This document shows positions 8,330-16,722 of a stretch of 45,198 bases of DNA, in pieces (position 1 is the stretch's first letter; each line of letters starts with the position of its first letter). Source of the stretch: Wolinella sp052173415 (lineage in GTDB: Bacteria; Campylobacterota; Campylobacteria; Campylobacterales; Helicobacteraceae). The stretch covers positions 1-45,198 of the forward strand of contig JBQMYQ010000010.1 in NCBI GenBank assembly GCA_052173415.1, in the 5' to 3' direction. The notes below the pieces were generated by a model. It saw nothing but the letters and a program-made list of their open reading frames with translations. It searched no databases and was not told the DNA's origin. Position numbers and translations under genes: made by a program.

Positions 8330-8335
8330 TATAAT
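8330..8335 (+). promoter_or_regulatory. -10 element upstream of ppk2
   Basis: TATAAT lies 51 bp before the ppk2 start codon in the cinA-ppk2 divergent gap. No good -35 hexamer is seen at the right distance, which is usual for the Campylobacterota housekeeping sigma factor. The second TATAAC-like sequence at about 8360 could also serve. Confidence 0.45.
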
Positions 8336-8385
8336 GGTAAATGGGTTAAAATACGGAGATTATAACACGACAAAAGGAGGAGATT

Positions 8386-9234
8386 TTGGCACGACAGATT
8401 GTTATTAGACCTGAAGAGGAGAATCCAGAAAACGCCTATGGCGACAAAGGAAAACTTAAGGAATCGTTCTATGCCAAGGAGTTGGCGAAGCTTCAAATTG
8501 AGCTTGTGAAGCTCCAAAACTGGGCGAAAAAGTATGATAAAAAGATTATTGTCATATTGGAGGGGCGCGATGGTGCAGGCAAAGGAGGCACGATTAAGGC
8601 GCTTACAGAGCACTTAAATCCGCGTGGCGCACGGGTTGTAGCACTTCAGAAGCCAAGCGATGTGGAGAAGACGCAGTGGTATTTTCAGCGTTATTTAAGC
8701 GCGCTTCCAAACGGTGGCGAGATCGTCTTTTTTGACCGCAGTTGGTATAACCGAGCGGGGGTGGAGCGCGTGATGGGCTTTTGTGATAATGAGCAATACA
8801 AGGAGTTCATCTATCAAGCGCCGATTTTAGAGCAGATGTTGCTTGGGAGCGGATTCTTGGTGTTTAAATATTTCCTTGATGTGGGGCGAAATGAGCAGTT
8901 AAGACGCATTGAGCGGCGCAAAACCGACCCACTTAGAATGTGGAAGCTAAGCCCCATCGATGAGAAGTCGCTGGGGTTGTGGGACGAATACACTGAGGCG
9001 TTTCAGAAGATGTTCGCCCGCACGCATACGCCCTATGCGCCATGGGTGATTATCGATTCCAACGACAAAAAGCGCGCGAGAATCAACATTGCTCGCGATA
9101 TTCTCTCTCGCGTCGATTATGATGGAAAGGATCAAAGTAGCGTCTGCTTGCTCCCTGACCCAAATATTGCGACGCGGTATTCACAAGTTTCACTTGCTCC
9201 AAGCGAGCCAAAGCGCAAAAAGAAGAAATCTTAA
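8386..9234 (+). CDS. ppk2: Polyphosphate kinase 2
   Basis: A 282-residue PPK2-family kinase that moves phosphate between polyphosphate and nucleoside diphosphates. Visible motifs are Walker A (ILEGRDGAGKGGTIKAL, about residues 58-74), the arginine/aspartate block GEIVFFDRSWYNRAGVERVMGF (about 111-132) with Walker B Asp and lid, and RRIERRKTDPLRMWKLSPID. One PPK2 domain is present, the class I length. The start is TTG, chosen because a strong AAGGAGG lies 8 bp before it and no ATG fits. The C-terminus ends in a Lys run (KRKKKKS). ileS follows 66 bp downstream. Confidence 0.94.
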   Translation: MARQIVIRPEEENPENAYGDKGKLKESFYAKELAKLQIELVKLQNWAKKYDKKIIVILEGRDGAGKGGTIKALTEHLNPRGARVVALQKPSDVEKTQWYFQRYLSALPNGGEIVFFDRSWYNRAGVERVMGFCDNEQYKEFIYQAPILEQMLLGSGFLVFKYFLDVGRNEQLRRIERRKTDPLRMWKLSPIDEKSLGLWDEYTEAFQKMFARTHTPYAPWVIIDSNDKKRARINIARDILSRVDYDGKDQSSVCLLPDPNIATRYSQVSLAPSEPKRKKKKS

Positions 9235-9300
9235 TAGCTGATTAAACCCTTGCGGGCTAAAATTCGCGACTTAAAACTAGATTCCGCAAGGAGCTTGTGT

Positions 9301-12039
9301 ATGGACTACAAAGACACGCTTGAGCTGCCCTCCACGACTTTCCCCATGAGGGCAGCTCTCCCAGAAAATGAACCTGCGAGATATAAGAAGTGGCAAATGC
9401 AAAATGCCTATGCCAAAATGCAGCAAAACCGCGTCCATGCGCAGGAATCCTTCAATCTCCACGACGGACCTCCCTATGCGAACGGGCATCTGCACATCGG
9501 ACACGCACTCAATAAAATCCTAAAAGATATGATTGTCAAATACCACTATTTTCACGGCAAGCGCGTATTTTACGTGCCCGGCTGGGATTGCCACGGGTTG
9601 CCTATCGAGCAGCAAGTGGAGAAAAAAATCGGCAAGGAGAAAAAAGATTCCCTGCCTAAGGAGAAGATTCGAGAGCTTTGCAGGAATCACGCGAGCGAAT
9701 TTATCGAGATTCAAAAGGGCGAATTTTTAGAACTTGGCGTGGTGGGGGATTTTACGAATCCGTATAAGACGATGGATTTTCACTTTGAGGCAAACATCTA
9801 TCGCGCACTGTGTGAGATTGCAAAACAGGGGCTTTTAGGCGAGCGCAGCAAGCCGGTTTATTGGAGCTGGGCATGCGAGACGGCTCTAGCGGAAGCAGAG
9901 GTGGAATATCAAGACAAAGTGAGTGATTCTGTCTATGTGGCATTTCCTCTGCAAGAGAGTGCGCTAAAAACGCTCGGAATCGCGTCTGCTAGCCTTGTGA
10001 TCTGGACGACGACCCCATGGACGCTCCCTGCAAACGTCGCGGTCGCGCTCCGACCCGATACGATTTATGCGCTCAGCAGTGATGGGAAAATTGTCGCAAA
10101 AGAGCTCTTTGATAAGTGTAAGGCTTTGGGAATCCTGAGTGGAGAGGCGATCGCGGAGTTCCCCTCGGAAAAATTGCATAAACTCAAAGCGCGCAATCCG
10201 CTTAATGGACGCGATTCCCTCATTGTGCTGGGCGAACACGTGGAGATTACCGATGGGACGGGGTGCGTGCATACCGCGCCGGGGCATGGCGATGAGGACT
10301 ATTATGTCGGGCTTAAGTATGATTTGCCCGTGATTATGCCCGTTGGTGATGATGGCTGTTTTGATGAGACGCTCACGCGCGAATCGCTTCTGCCTGCAGA
10401 ATTTGTGGGCGAGCATATCTTTAAAGCGCAGCCAAAGATTTTGGAGCTCTTAGGCGAGAATCTCCTGCTGCATACCAAAATCACCCACTCCTATCCGCAC
10501 TGCTGGCGTTCGCATGAGCCCGTGATTTACCGCGCGACGAAACAGTGGTTTATCCTTATGGATGAGAAGATTCCTAAGATTAACAAAACGCTTCGTGAAG
10601 TGGCATTAGAGGAGACAGAAAAGACGCGATTCTTCCCTGAGCATGGGATTAAGAGGATTGGTAGCATGATTGGCAGTCGTCCTGATTGGTGCATTTCGCG
10701 TCAGCGCGATTGGGGCGTGCCGATTGCCTTTTTCCGCGACAAAAAAAGTGGCGAGATTATCCTAAATGATGAGGTGCTCGAGCATATTGCGGGAATCTTC
10801 GCTAAAGAGGGGTGCGATGCGTGGTGGAGCAGAGATAATCGCTATCTTTTGCCCGATTCTTGGCAGGAGCGCGCGGAAAATTTGGAGAAAAATCAGCATA
10901 TTTTGGACGTGTGGTTTGATAGTGGCTCGACGTGGAAAGCGGTGCTTTTGAGCGATGAATACGGTGCGGGGGGCTATCCTGCGTCGATGTATCTTGAGGG
11001 GAGCGATCAGCACCGAGGGTGGTTTCAAAGCTCGCTTTTGGTAAGTTGTGCGATTAATCTTTGCGCGCCTTTTGGCTCGATTCTCACGCACGGATTTACC
11101 GTCGATGAGAAGGGCGAGAAGATGAGCAAAAGCAAGGGCAACGTCGTCGCTCCTAATGACGTCCTGCGCGAGTTTGGGAGCGAGATTTTGCGCCTTTGGG
11201 TCGCTTTGAGCGATTATCAGAGTGATCTAAAAATTTCAAACAATATCCTAAAACAGGTCGCAGAAAATTACCGAAAAATCAGAAATACGCTCCGATTCCT
11301 GCTCGCAAATACGAATGATTTGAAGCAGCTTTCGCCTTTGGAGGATTTTAGCGAGATTGATCGCTGGATTGTTTGTGAAGCAAGGGAGGTTTTGGAGACG
11401 TGCAACGCACTCTTTAGTGGATATGACTTCGCCAAGGGGATCCAAGAGCTCAACTACTTCATCACAAATACCCTAAGTGGCATCTATCTTGACCTTTGCA
11501 AGGACAGCCTCTACTGCGACGCGAGGGAATCTGCGAGCCGTCGCGCGAGCCAGAGCGCGATGGTCTATATCACGCGCGCGCTCCTAGCTACGCTCGCTCC
11601 GATACTGACCTATACAGTCGATGAGGCGTTGGAACATGCGAGCGAGGTGGTGAAAAACGGGGCGAATGATGTTTTTGATCTTTGCTATGAATCATTACCT
11701 AAAATCAGTCATACGGTGGATTTTGAACATTTTGCTGGATTACGCGCTTCTTTTTTTGAGGTAGTTGATTCTCTTAAGAAAGAGAAAAAAATAAAAAATA
11801 CGCTCGAAGTGAGCCTACTGCTTCCCGCACAAGAGCGGGGTTTTGGCGAGCTGACCAAATGGCTTATGGTAAGCGAAGTGGTGCGCAAAAGCGAGGGCGA
11901 GGAGCTTGCAGATTTTGAATTTAACGGGGCGAAATATCGACTTTTGAGAGCTTTGAAATATAAATGCCCGCGTTGCTGGAAGCATATCTCAACCGAAGAG
12001 AATCGACTGTGCCAACGATGTGCGGAGGTGCTTGGCTGA
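9301..12039 (+). CDS. ileS: Isoleucyl-tRNA synthetase
   Basis: A 912-residue class I synthetase. DGPPYANGHLHIGHALNKIL carries the HIGH motif (near residue 60). The editing CP1 domain has WTTTPWTLPANVAV and TGCVHTAPGHGDEDY. The KMSKS loop is EKGEKMSKSKGNVVAPNDV, and a C-terminal zinc finger is CPRCWKHIS...CQRC. The start at 9301 has AAGGAGC 6-7 bp upstream; the frame is open 17 codons further up without a ribosome site. Length and domain order are those of bacterial IleRS. The stop overlaps the ATG of the next small gene. Confidence 0.97.
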   Translation: MDYKDTLELPSTTFPMRAALPENEPARYKKWQMQNAYAKMQQNRVHAQESFNLHDGPPYANGHLHIGHALNKILKDMIVKYHYFHGKRVFYVPGWDCHGLPIEQQVEKKIGKEKKDSLPKEKIRELCRNHASEFIEIQKGEFLELGVVGDFTNPYKTMDFHFEANIYRALCEIAKQGLLGERSKPVYWSWACETALAEAEVEYQDKVSDSVYVAFPLQESALKTLGIASASLVIWTTTPWTLPANVAVALRPDTIYALSSDGKIVAKELFDKCKALGILSGEAIAEFPSEKLHKLKARNPLNGRDSLIVLGEHVEITDGTGCVHTAPGHGDEDYYVGLKYDLPVIMPVGDDGCFDETLTRESLLPAEFVGEHIFKAQPKILELLGENLLLHTKITHSYPHCWRSHEPVIYRATKQWFILMDEKIPKINKTLREVALEETEKTRFFPEHGIKRIGSMIGSRPDWCISRQRDWGVPIAFFRDKKSGEIILNDEVLEHIAGIFAKEGCDAWWSRDNRYLLPDSWQERAENLEKNQHILDVWFDSGSTWKAVLLSDEYGAGGYPASMYLEGSDQHRGWFQSSLLVSCAINLCAPFGSILTHGFTVDEKGEKMSKSKGNVVAPNDVLREFGSEILRLWVALSDYQSDLKISNNILKQVAENYRKIRNTLRFLLANTNDLKQLSPLEDFSEIDRWIVCEAREVLETCNALFSGYDFAKGIQELNYFITNTLSGIYLDLCKDSLYCDARESASRRASQSAMVYITRALLATLAPILTYTVDEALEHASEVVKNGANDVFDLCYESLPKISHTVDFEHFAGLRASFFEVVDSLKKEKKIKNTLEVSLLLPAQERGFGELTKWLMVSEVVRKSEGEELADFEFNGAKYRLLRALKYKCPRCWKHISTEENRLCQRCAEVLG

Positions 12040-12152
12040 TGTTTGATTTACACCAACCCGTGGGGATTCTCGAGGTCGTCATTACAGGAATCATCGTCCT
12101 TTCTTTAATGGCACTAGCTTATTATTTATTTAAGCATCCGCATGATTTATAG
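12039..12152 (+). CDS. Small single-pass membrane protein (37 aa)
   Basis: An ATG overlapping the ileS TGA opens a 37-residue frame: a short polar start (MFDLHQPVGILEV), one hydrophobic helix (about residues 13-29) and a His/Pro tail (FKHPHDL). The tight overlap and GGAGG 10 bp upstream (12025-12029) support translation. I recognise no family. The next gene is the cbb3 oxidase cluster, and small membrane subunits occur near oxidases, but nothing else ties it to them. Confidence 0.5.
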   Translation: MFDLHQPVGILEVVITGIIVLSLMALAYYLFKHPHDL

Positions 12153-12327
12153 AATGAGAACAATTTTTAATTTTTATTATAGATTAGATAGCGCAGACTT
12201 AAGTGTTTCTTGTCCATTTTTAGTGCTTCAAACCTCAAAATAAACGGGAATCGTAGCTAGTTAGGGCGCAACGATTACCTACCAAATTCTACATCATACC
12301 ACTTAAAATCGCACCAAAATTAAGCAG

Positions 12328-12333
12328 TATAAT
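12328..12333 (+). promoter_or_regulatory. -10 element upstream of the cco cluster
   Basis: TATAAT lies about 75 bp before the ccoN start in a 256-bp AT-rich gap (12153-12408). The gap also carries one GGGAATC motif (about 12246) and no gene that I can see. AAGGATAAGGA stands before the ccoN ATG. Confidence 0.4.
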
Positions 12334-12408
12334 ATCTTGCTTAATTTAGAATTCTCCACTTTGTCCTTAAAATTTTTTATTACTTAATTCACAAAAGGAT
12401 AAGGACGT

Positions 12409-13864
12409 ATGCAATCAAATTCTGCACTGGAGTATGACTACTCTATCGCGAAGATTTTTGTCTATTCGACGATCGCTTTTGGTATAGTGGGATTGCTGCT
12501 TGGGGCTGTGATTGCACTTTAGATGGTGTTTCCCGAGCTTAATTATCTCGCAGGCGAGTATGGGACGTTTGGTCGATTGCGACCGCTTCATACAAATGGA
12601 ATCATTTATAGCTTCACGCTTAGCGGTATTTGGGCGGGCTAGTATTGTTTGGCAAAGAGTGCTAAAGATTACTTACCACGAGCATTTGTTTCTTAAGGTA
12701 GTCGGGCTTTTGCATTTTTGGGCGTATATTTTGCTCATGGCACTTGCGGTGGTTTCGCTCTTTTCGGGGCTCACGCAATCTAAGGAGTATTCAGAGCTCA
12801 TTTGGCTCCTAAGACTTGCTTGTGGTTGTCGTATGGGTGCTTTGGGGAATCAGCCTCTTTTGCAGCATGGGCGTGCGACGCGAGCAGACGATCTGTATTT
12901 CGCTTTGGTATTTCATCGCGACTTTTGTGGCGATCGCCGCGCTTTACATCTTTAATAACCTCTCGATTCCTACCTATTTGGTCTCAGGATACGGAAGTGT
13001 GCTGCACTCAATCTCGCTCTACTCCGGAACAAATGATGCGATGGTGCAGTGGTAGTTTGGACACAATGCCGTTGCGTTTGTATTCACATCGGGCTAATCT
13101 ATTACTTTTTGCCCAAAGAGTCTGGGCAGCCCATCTTCTCCTACAAGCTCACGCTGTTTTCATTTTGGGGGTTAATGTTTGTCTATATTTGGGCGGGGGC
13201 CACCACTTGCTCTATTCGACTGTGCCCGATTGGATGCAGACTATGGGGTCGATTTTCTCTATGGTGCTCATTCTTCCCTCTTGGGGGACGGCGGTCAATA
13301 TGCTACTCACAATGAAAGGACAGTGGCACCAGCTTAAGGAATCGCCCATGGTGAAGTTCCTTATCCTCGCCTCTACATTCTATATGCTTACTACGCTTGA
13401 AGGACCGATTCAATCGATTAAATCCGTCAATGCCCTCGCGCACTTCACGGATTGGATTATCGGACACGTGCATGATGCGGTGCTGGGCTGGGTAGGATTT
13501 ACGATTATGGTGGCGACTTATCACATGCTCCCTAGAATATTCAAAAGAGAGGTCTGTTCAAAGTAGCTCATGGACGTGCAGTTCTGGATTCAGACCACAG
13601 CGATTATCCTCTATTTCTCAAGCATGTGGATCGCGGGAATCACGCAGGGTATGATGTGGAGAGCGATCGATGAGTTTGGGAATCTCGCCTATTCATTCAT
13701 TGATACGGCCACTGTGCCGATACCCTATTGCGTCATTAGGGGCGATCGGCGGATTCCTCTATCTGCTAGGCTTTTTTATGTTTACCTACAACGTCATCAT
13801 GACCATAATAGCGGCGCGCGAGCTTGAAAAAGAGCCGACCTATGCCACTCCTATGGCTGGATAA
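12409..13864 (+). pseudogene. ccoN: ccoN, cbb3 cytochrome oxidase subunit I, multiply broken
   Basis: Nearly the full length of CcoN (family about 490 residues) can be followed, but only by changing frame. It starts MQSNSALEYDYSIAKIF. In-frame TAG codons stand at 12520 (family Gln), 12640 (family Trp), 13053 (second Trp of VQWW) and 13564. Frameshifts lie near 12646-12652, 12800-12815, 13100, 13204 (one G short in a G run of the GGHH block) and 13740. Later pieces are clear, such as DWMQTMGSIFSMVLILPSWG, HFTDWIIGHVHDAVLGWVG and YATPMAG at the end. Copper/haem ligand His residues are still visible in pieces. No functional product can be made. The lesions are spread evenly and are not clustered as a single sequencing slip would be. 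A base-level artefact cannot be fully excluded. Confidence 0.9.
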
Positions 13865-13878
13865 AGGGGGACGAAAAT

Positions 13879-14316
13879 ATGTTTAACTGGCTAGAACGAA
13901 ATCCATTTTTCTTTACTGTGGTGTTTTTGTTGGTCTTTTCTGTGGCGGGACTTGTGGAGATTTTCCCTGATTTTGCCAAAGCTTCACGCCCCACTGATGG
14001 GCTGAAGCCTTATAGTATGCTTGAGGTTGCAGGTCGCCAGCTCTACATCAAAGAGAGCTGCAATGCTTGCCATTCGCAACTCGTGCGCCCTTTTAAATCG
14101 GAGACCGATCGATATGGCGCATATAGCCTCAGTGGCGAGTATGCTTATGAACGTCCTTTTTTGTGGAGCTCAAAGCGCACAGGACCTGACTTGCACCGTG
14201 TAGGCGATTATCGGACGACGGATTGGCATGAGAATCACATGATGGAGCCGGTTTCCGTTGTGTCTAGCTCAATCATGCCCGCATATAAGCACATGTTCAA
14301 AAACAGCGTGGATTAG
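13879..14316 (+). pseudogene. ccoO: ccoO, cbb3 oxidase subunit II, truncated at 3' end
   Basis: The first 145 residues of CcoO are intact: MFNWLERNPFFFTVVFLLVF membrane anchor, GRQLYIKESCNACHSQLVRP with the haem c motif CNACH, YAYERPFLWSSKRTGPDLHR and SIMPAYKHMFKNSVD. It then ends at a TAG (14314), where the family goes on for about 85 more residues. The sequence after the stop is already the start region of ccoP in another frame, so one deletion removed the ccoO end, the small ccoQ and the first codons of ccoP. A GGGGGACG stretch 8 bp before the ATG may serve as ribosome site. A truncated monohaem protein might be made, but subunit I is lost. Confidence 0.85.
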
Positions 14317-15125
14317 GTGCTGCGGTCATTTTGGCTTTGACTATCTTCTTCATGGGTATTTATATTAAGAAGATGAAAGATAGCCGAGCTGAAGGTGGGC
14401 TCGCAGAGGAAGTGTGGGATGGAATCGGGGAATTTAAAAACGATATTCCCATTGGCTGGGGCGTAACCTATCTAGTGCTTTTGGTATGGGCGTTGTGGTA
14501 TTGGTTTGTAGGGTATCCGCTCAACTCCTATTCACAAATCGGCGAGTATAACAAAGAGGTCAAAAGCCACAACGCTAAATTTGAAAGTCAGTGGGCGAAT
14601 GCGGATAAAAATACGCTCGTTGAGATGGGGCAGAGTCTCTTTTTGGTGCAGTGCTCACAATGCCACGGCGAGACGACCGAGGGCATGAATGGCAAGGCGG
14701 CGGATCTGACACGATGGGGTCGCGAAGAGGGAATCGTCGATATAGTCCTAAATGGCAGCAAGGGGCTTAATTATCCTTTGGGTGAGATGCCTGCGGGCTT
14801 GCTTGATGAGGCGAGCGCAAGGGCGGTTGCAGCGTTTATCATGGCGGAAATCTCCGAAGTGAAAAAGAGCGGGAATCCTGAGCTAGTCGAGCAGGGAAGA
14901 GAGATTTGGAGCACGGGCGTGTGCTCTTCATGCCACGGTGAAGATGGTGCAGGAATGTCGGAATCGACACCGAATTTGACCAAATACGGCACCGAGGTCT
15001 TTGTGGCGGAAGTCCTTGAGAAGGGCAAAAGAGGAAACATCGGGGGCATGCCTTCTTTCAAAGCACCGATGCTAACTGAGATCCAGAAGAAGGCTTTGGC
15101 TAACTTCATCTATTCTAAAAAGTAA
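14313..15125 (+). CDS. ccoP: ccoP, dihaem cytochrome c subunit III, N-terminally truncated
   Basis: Homology to CcoP begins at 14313 (LGAAVILALTIFFMGIYIKK). It runs open to 15125 through GIGEFKNDIPIGWGV, VGYPLNSYSQIGEYN and two cytochrome c domains with CSQCH (about residue 109 of the open part) and CSSCH, each followed by a distal Met region (GEMPAG, GGMPSFK). The native start and about 15-20 residues are missing at the deletion junction; the first usable start is TTG at 14331. It has no good ribosome site and begins inside the first membrane helix. The reading frame of the soluble part is undamaged, unlike ccoN, so decay may be recent or the haem domains may still be made. Function as an oxidase subunit is very unlikely. 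Confidence 0.8.
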   Translation, partial: LGAAVILALTIFFMGIYIKKMKDSRAEGGLAEEVWDGIGEFKNDIPIGWGVTYLVLLVWALWYWFVGYPLNSYSQIGEYNKEVKSHNAKFESQWANADKNTLVEMGQSLFLVQCSQCHGETTEGMNGKAADLTRWGREEGIVDIVLNGSKGLNYPLGEMPAGLLDEASARAVAAFIMAEISEVKKSGNPELVEQGREIWSTGVCSSCHGEDGAGMSESTPNLTKYGTEVFVAEVLEKGKRGNIGGMPSFKAPMLTEIQKKALANFIYSKK

Positions 15126-15138
15126 GGAGGAGCGCGCA

Positions 15139-15339
15139 ATGAATGGATTATTCGGGATAAGTGGTCTAGTGGGGTATATCATCGCCGTTGTTTTGTTGCT
15201 AAGTTTGGTGGTGATTTTTGCGTTTCTTGCCGTGGGAATCCAAAGCAACGAGGCGACCAACTACTATCACATCGAGAAGCCTAGTGAAATCAAGATGATT
15301 GACGCAGACAATGTCAAGCTCTATCAGTTGAGCAAATAA
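15139..15339 (+). CDS. DUF4006-family small membrane protein
   Basis: A 66-residue protein with an N-terminal membrane helix (GLVGYIIAVVLLLSLVVIFAFLAV) and a polar tail (KPSEIKMIDADNVKLYQL). A protein of this kind directly follows ccoP in Helicobacter and Campylobacter (HP0148 type) and is known as DUF4006. AAGGAGG stands before the start. It is open and undamaged although the oxidase genes before it are broken. Role unknown; presumed to be in oxidase assembly from context. Confidence 0.75.
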   Translation: MNGLFGISGLVGYIIAVVLLLSLVVIFAFLAVGIQSNEATNYYHIEKPSEIKMIDADNVKLYQLSK

Positions 15340-15349
15340 GGAGGCGAAG

Positions 15350-15457
15350 ATGAAATATAGCGGACTTGAGAAAACCTTATTTATCGTGCATGTCCTTGTG
15401 GCGATTGTTTCGATTGTTGTTGCGTTTATTCCCGGGATGCTTGCCTTTGTCGGATAA
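15350..15457 (+). CDS. Small hydrophobic protein of the cco cluster (35 aa)
   Basis: A 35-residue frame, MKYSGLEKTLFIVHVLVAIV then a second hydrophobic half ending GMLAFVG. AAGGAGG 6 bp before the ATG is one of the best ribosome sites in the region, so I take it as real. It lies between the DUF4006 gene and the next accessory gene, in the position of the small HP0149-type gene. Essentially one membrane hairpin or helix; function unknown. Confidence 0.6.
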   Translation: MKYSGLEKTLFIVHVLVAIVSIVVAFIPGMLAFVG

Positions 15458-15479
15458 TGATTTTCAGAGATTCCAAAGC

Positions 15480-16070
15480 GTGCAGGGTCGATTCCTTCGC
15501 GCTTTGACTCTGTTTTTGCTTCCCCTTTTTGCATGGGGATTCTCATCACCTTACGTCTATAATCCCCATGCACAGCTCGTTCCGAAGACTGAAGCTTTTG
15601 TCCATCTTCTTGCCAATGAATTACGAGAGAAAACGGGCGTATCACTCTATATTGCCGCGTATGAAAAGCTTCAAGAGCACGATGTGAAAGCTCAAGAAGA
15701 GGAGCTGATTAAGGGCTTCAGGCGTCCTTATGTTTTGCTGTTTTTTACCAAAAATGAGAAGGAAAACGACATCATCGCCAGCGAGGAAGCCGAGACGATG
15801 TTTGATAAAAAAGATGTCTATTGGAATTACATTGTCCCGCTCCTCCCTAGGAAAGATGGAGAGCTTGATCCTCCGAGAATCTCCGCTGTTTTGCTGAATG
15901 GATACGTCCAGATTGCCGATTCCATCGCGCTTAGCGCGGGAGTGAAGCTCGAGCACACTTTCGCCCCCGAGGATCGTGGGACGCGCACATTCGTGCGTAT
16001 GTTGCTCTATTTTATGACCTTTTCGCTTCTGCTTTTATTCCTATTTCGCGTGCTAAGGAGACGGGCATGA
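15480..16070 (+). CDS. Membrane-anchored accessory protein of the cco cluster
   Basis: About 196 residues from the GTG at 15480, which gives a signal-peptide-like start (MQGRFLRALTLFLLPLFAWG). The frame is open to 15366 but that part overlaps the 35-aa gene. A periplasmic domain follows with LVPKTEAFVHLLANELREKTGVSLY and RPYVLLFFTKNEKENDI, similar in pattern to TPM-type domains. A C-terminal membrane helix (LLYFMTFSLLLLFLF) ends in RRR. It corresponds in position to HP0150 of H. pylori. The stop overlaps the next start (ATGA), so the two are coupled. Function unknown. No clear ribosome site decides the start. Confidence 0.6.
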   Translation: MQGRFLRALTLFLLPLFAWGFSSPYVYNPHAQLVPKTEAFVHLLANELREKTGVSLYIAAYEKLQEHDVKAQEEELIKGFRRPYVLLFFTKNEKENDIIASEEAETMFDKKDVYWNYIVPLLPRKDGELDPPRISAVLLNGYVQIADSIALSAGVKLEHTFAPEDRGTRTFVRMLLYFMTFSLLLLFLFRVLRRRA

Positions 16071-16561
16071 AGCAGCGGAATTTTTGGCCCATGGGAATCG
16101 TCTTAATCACGATGAGCGTTGTGGCGATGATTATTTGGACGATTGTGGTTGCGCTTAGGAATCCTGTAGAGCTTGATAACTCCTACATGAGCCACTATCA
16201 GCACGTCGATAGCAATATCAATGAAATTCAAAAGGCGCAGAAGCATTTTTGGTCACTCTATGAGATTCCCGCATTTAACCGCAAGGTCGCGATGGAGTTG
16301 AGAGAGGGACTGGAGTTTAGATTGCTCCACAAGGGCGATTCCACGGGAATCACGGGTGCGAAAATCACGCTTAGGCTCACGCGCCCACACACTGCACACG
16401 AGGATATTGAGCCGGGGGAAGCTTTTGAGCGCGAGGCAGGGCATTACGTCACGCCAGCGATCTATTTCCCCAAACCCGGACGGTGGATATTGCAGATGAT
16501 GATTGAGACGCCCGAAGCAAAGGGATATTTTCAAAAGGAGCTTGCAGTTTCGGTAGATTAA
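16067..16561 (+). CDS. FixH-family protein
   Basis: A 164-residue protein with one N-terminal membrane helix (MGIVLITMSVVAMIIWTIVVA) and a beta-rich periplasmic domain ending in FPKPGRWILQMMIETPEAKG, typical of FixH. FixH acts with FixG/CcoI in copper delivery and assembly of cbb3 oxidase. It is last in the cluster, overlapping the gene before by 4 bp, with a hairpin terminator behind. It is intact although its client oxidase is broken here. Confidence 0.72.
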   Translation: MKQRNFWPMGIVLITMSVVAMIIWTIVVALRNPVELDNSYMSHYQHVDSNINEIQKAQKHFWSLYEIPAFNRKVAMELREGLEFRLLHKGDSTGITGAKITLRLTRPHTAHEDIEPGEAFEREAGHYVTPAIYFPKPGRWILQMMIETPEAKGYFQKELAVSVD

Positions 16562-16646
16562 GCACAATCTCAAGTGTGCGATTCCTGATTCCGCGCACCC
16601 CCCTGCACAAAGATCCTTGCCCGCTTGATTCTTTGCCACTTGCTCT

Positions 16647-16666
16647 GATTCCCCTCGTGGGGAATC
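16647..16666. terminator. Hairpin built from GATTCCCC/GGGGAATC, between convergent genes
   Basis: GATTCCCC-TCGT-GGGGAATC is a perfect 8-bp inverted repeat with a tetraloop in the 161-bp gap between the fixH-like gene (plus) and the next minus-strand gene. No T-run follows on either strand, so termination is inferred from position. The arms are the window's abundant RGGAATC motif in head-to-head orientation. Two more copies lie at about 16580-16592. Confidence 0.5.
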
Positions 16667-16722
16667 CTTGCGGGCGTCATTATGCGAGAATCCACGCACG
16701 TGACAATCTTTGAGGGAGTTGC

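Noticed and set aside
9964..10416. 150-codon antisense frame inside ileS
   Set aside because: Lies opposite the conserved editing domain of ileS; no start context.
12409..13864. TAG recoding or programmed frameshifting in ccoN
   Set aside because: At least five frameshifts of different sizes, some with lost codons, cannot be rescued together; decay is simpler.
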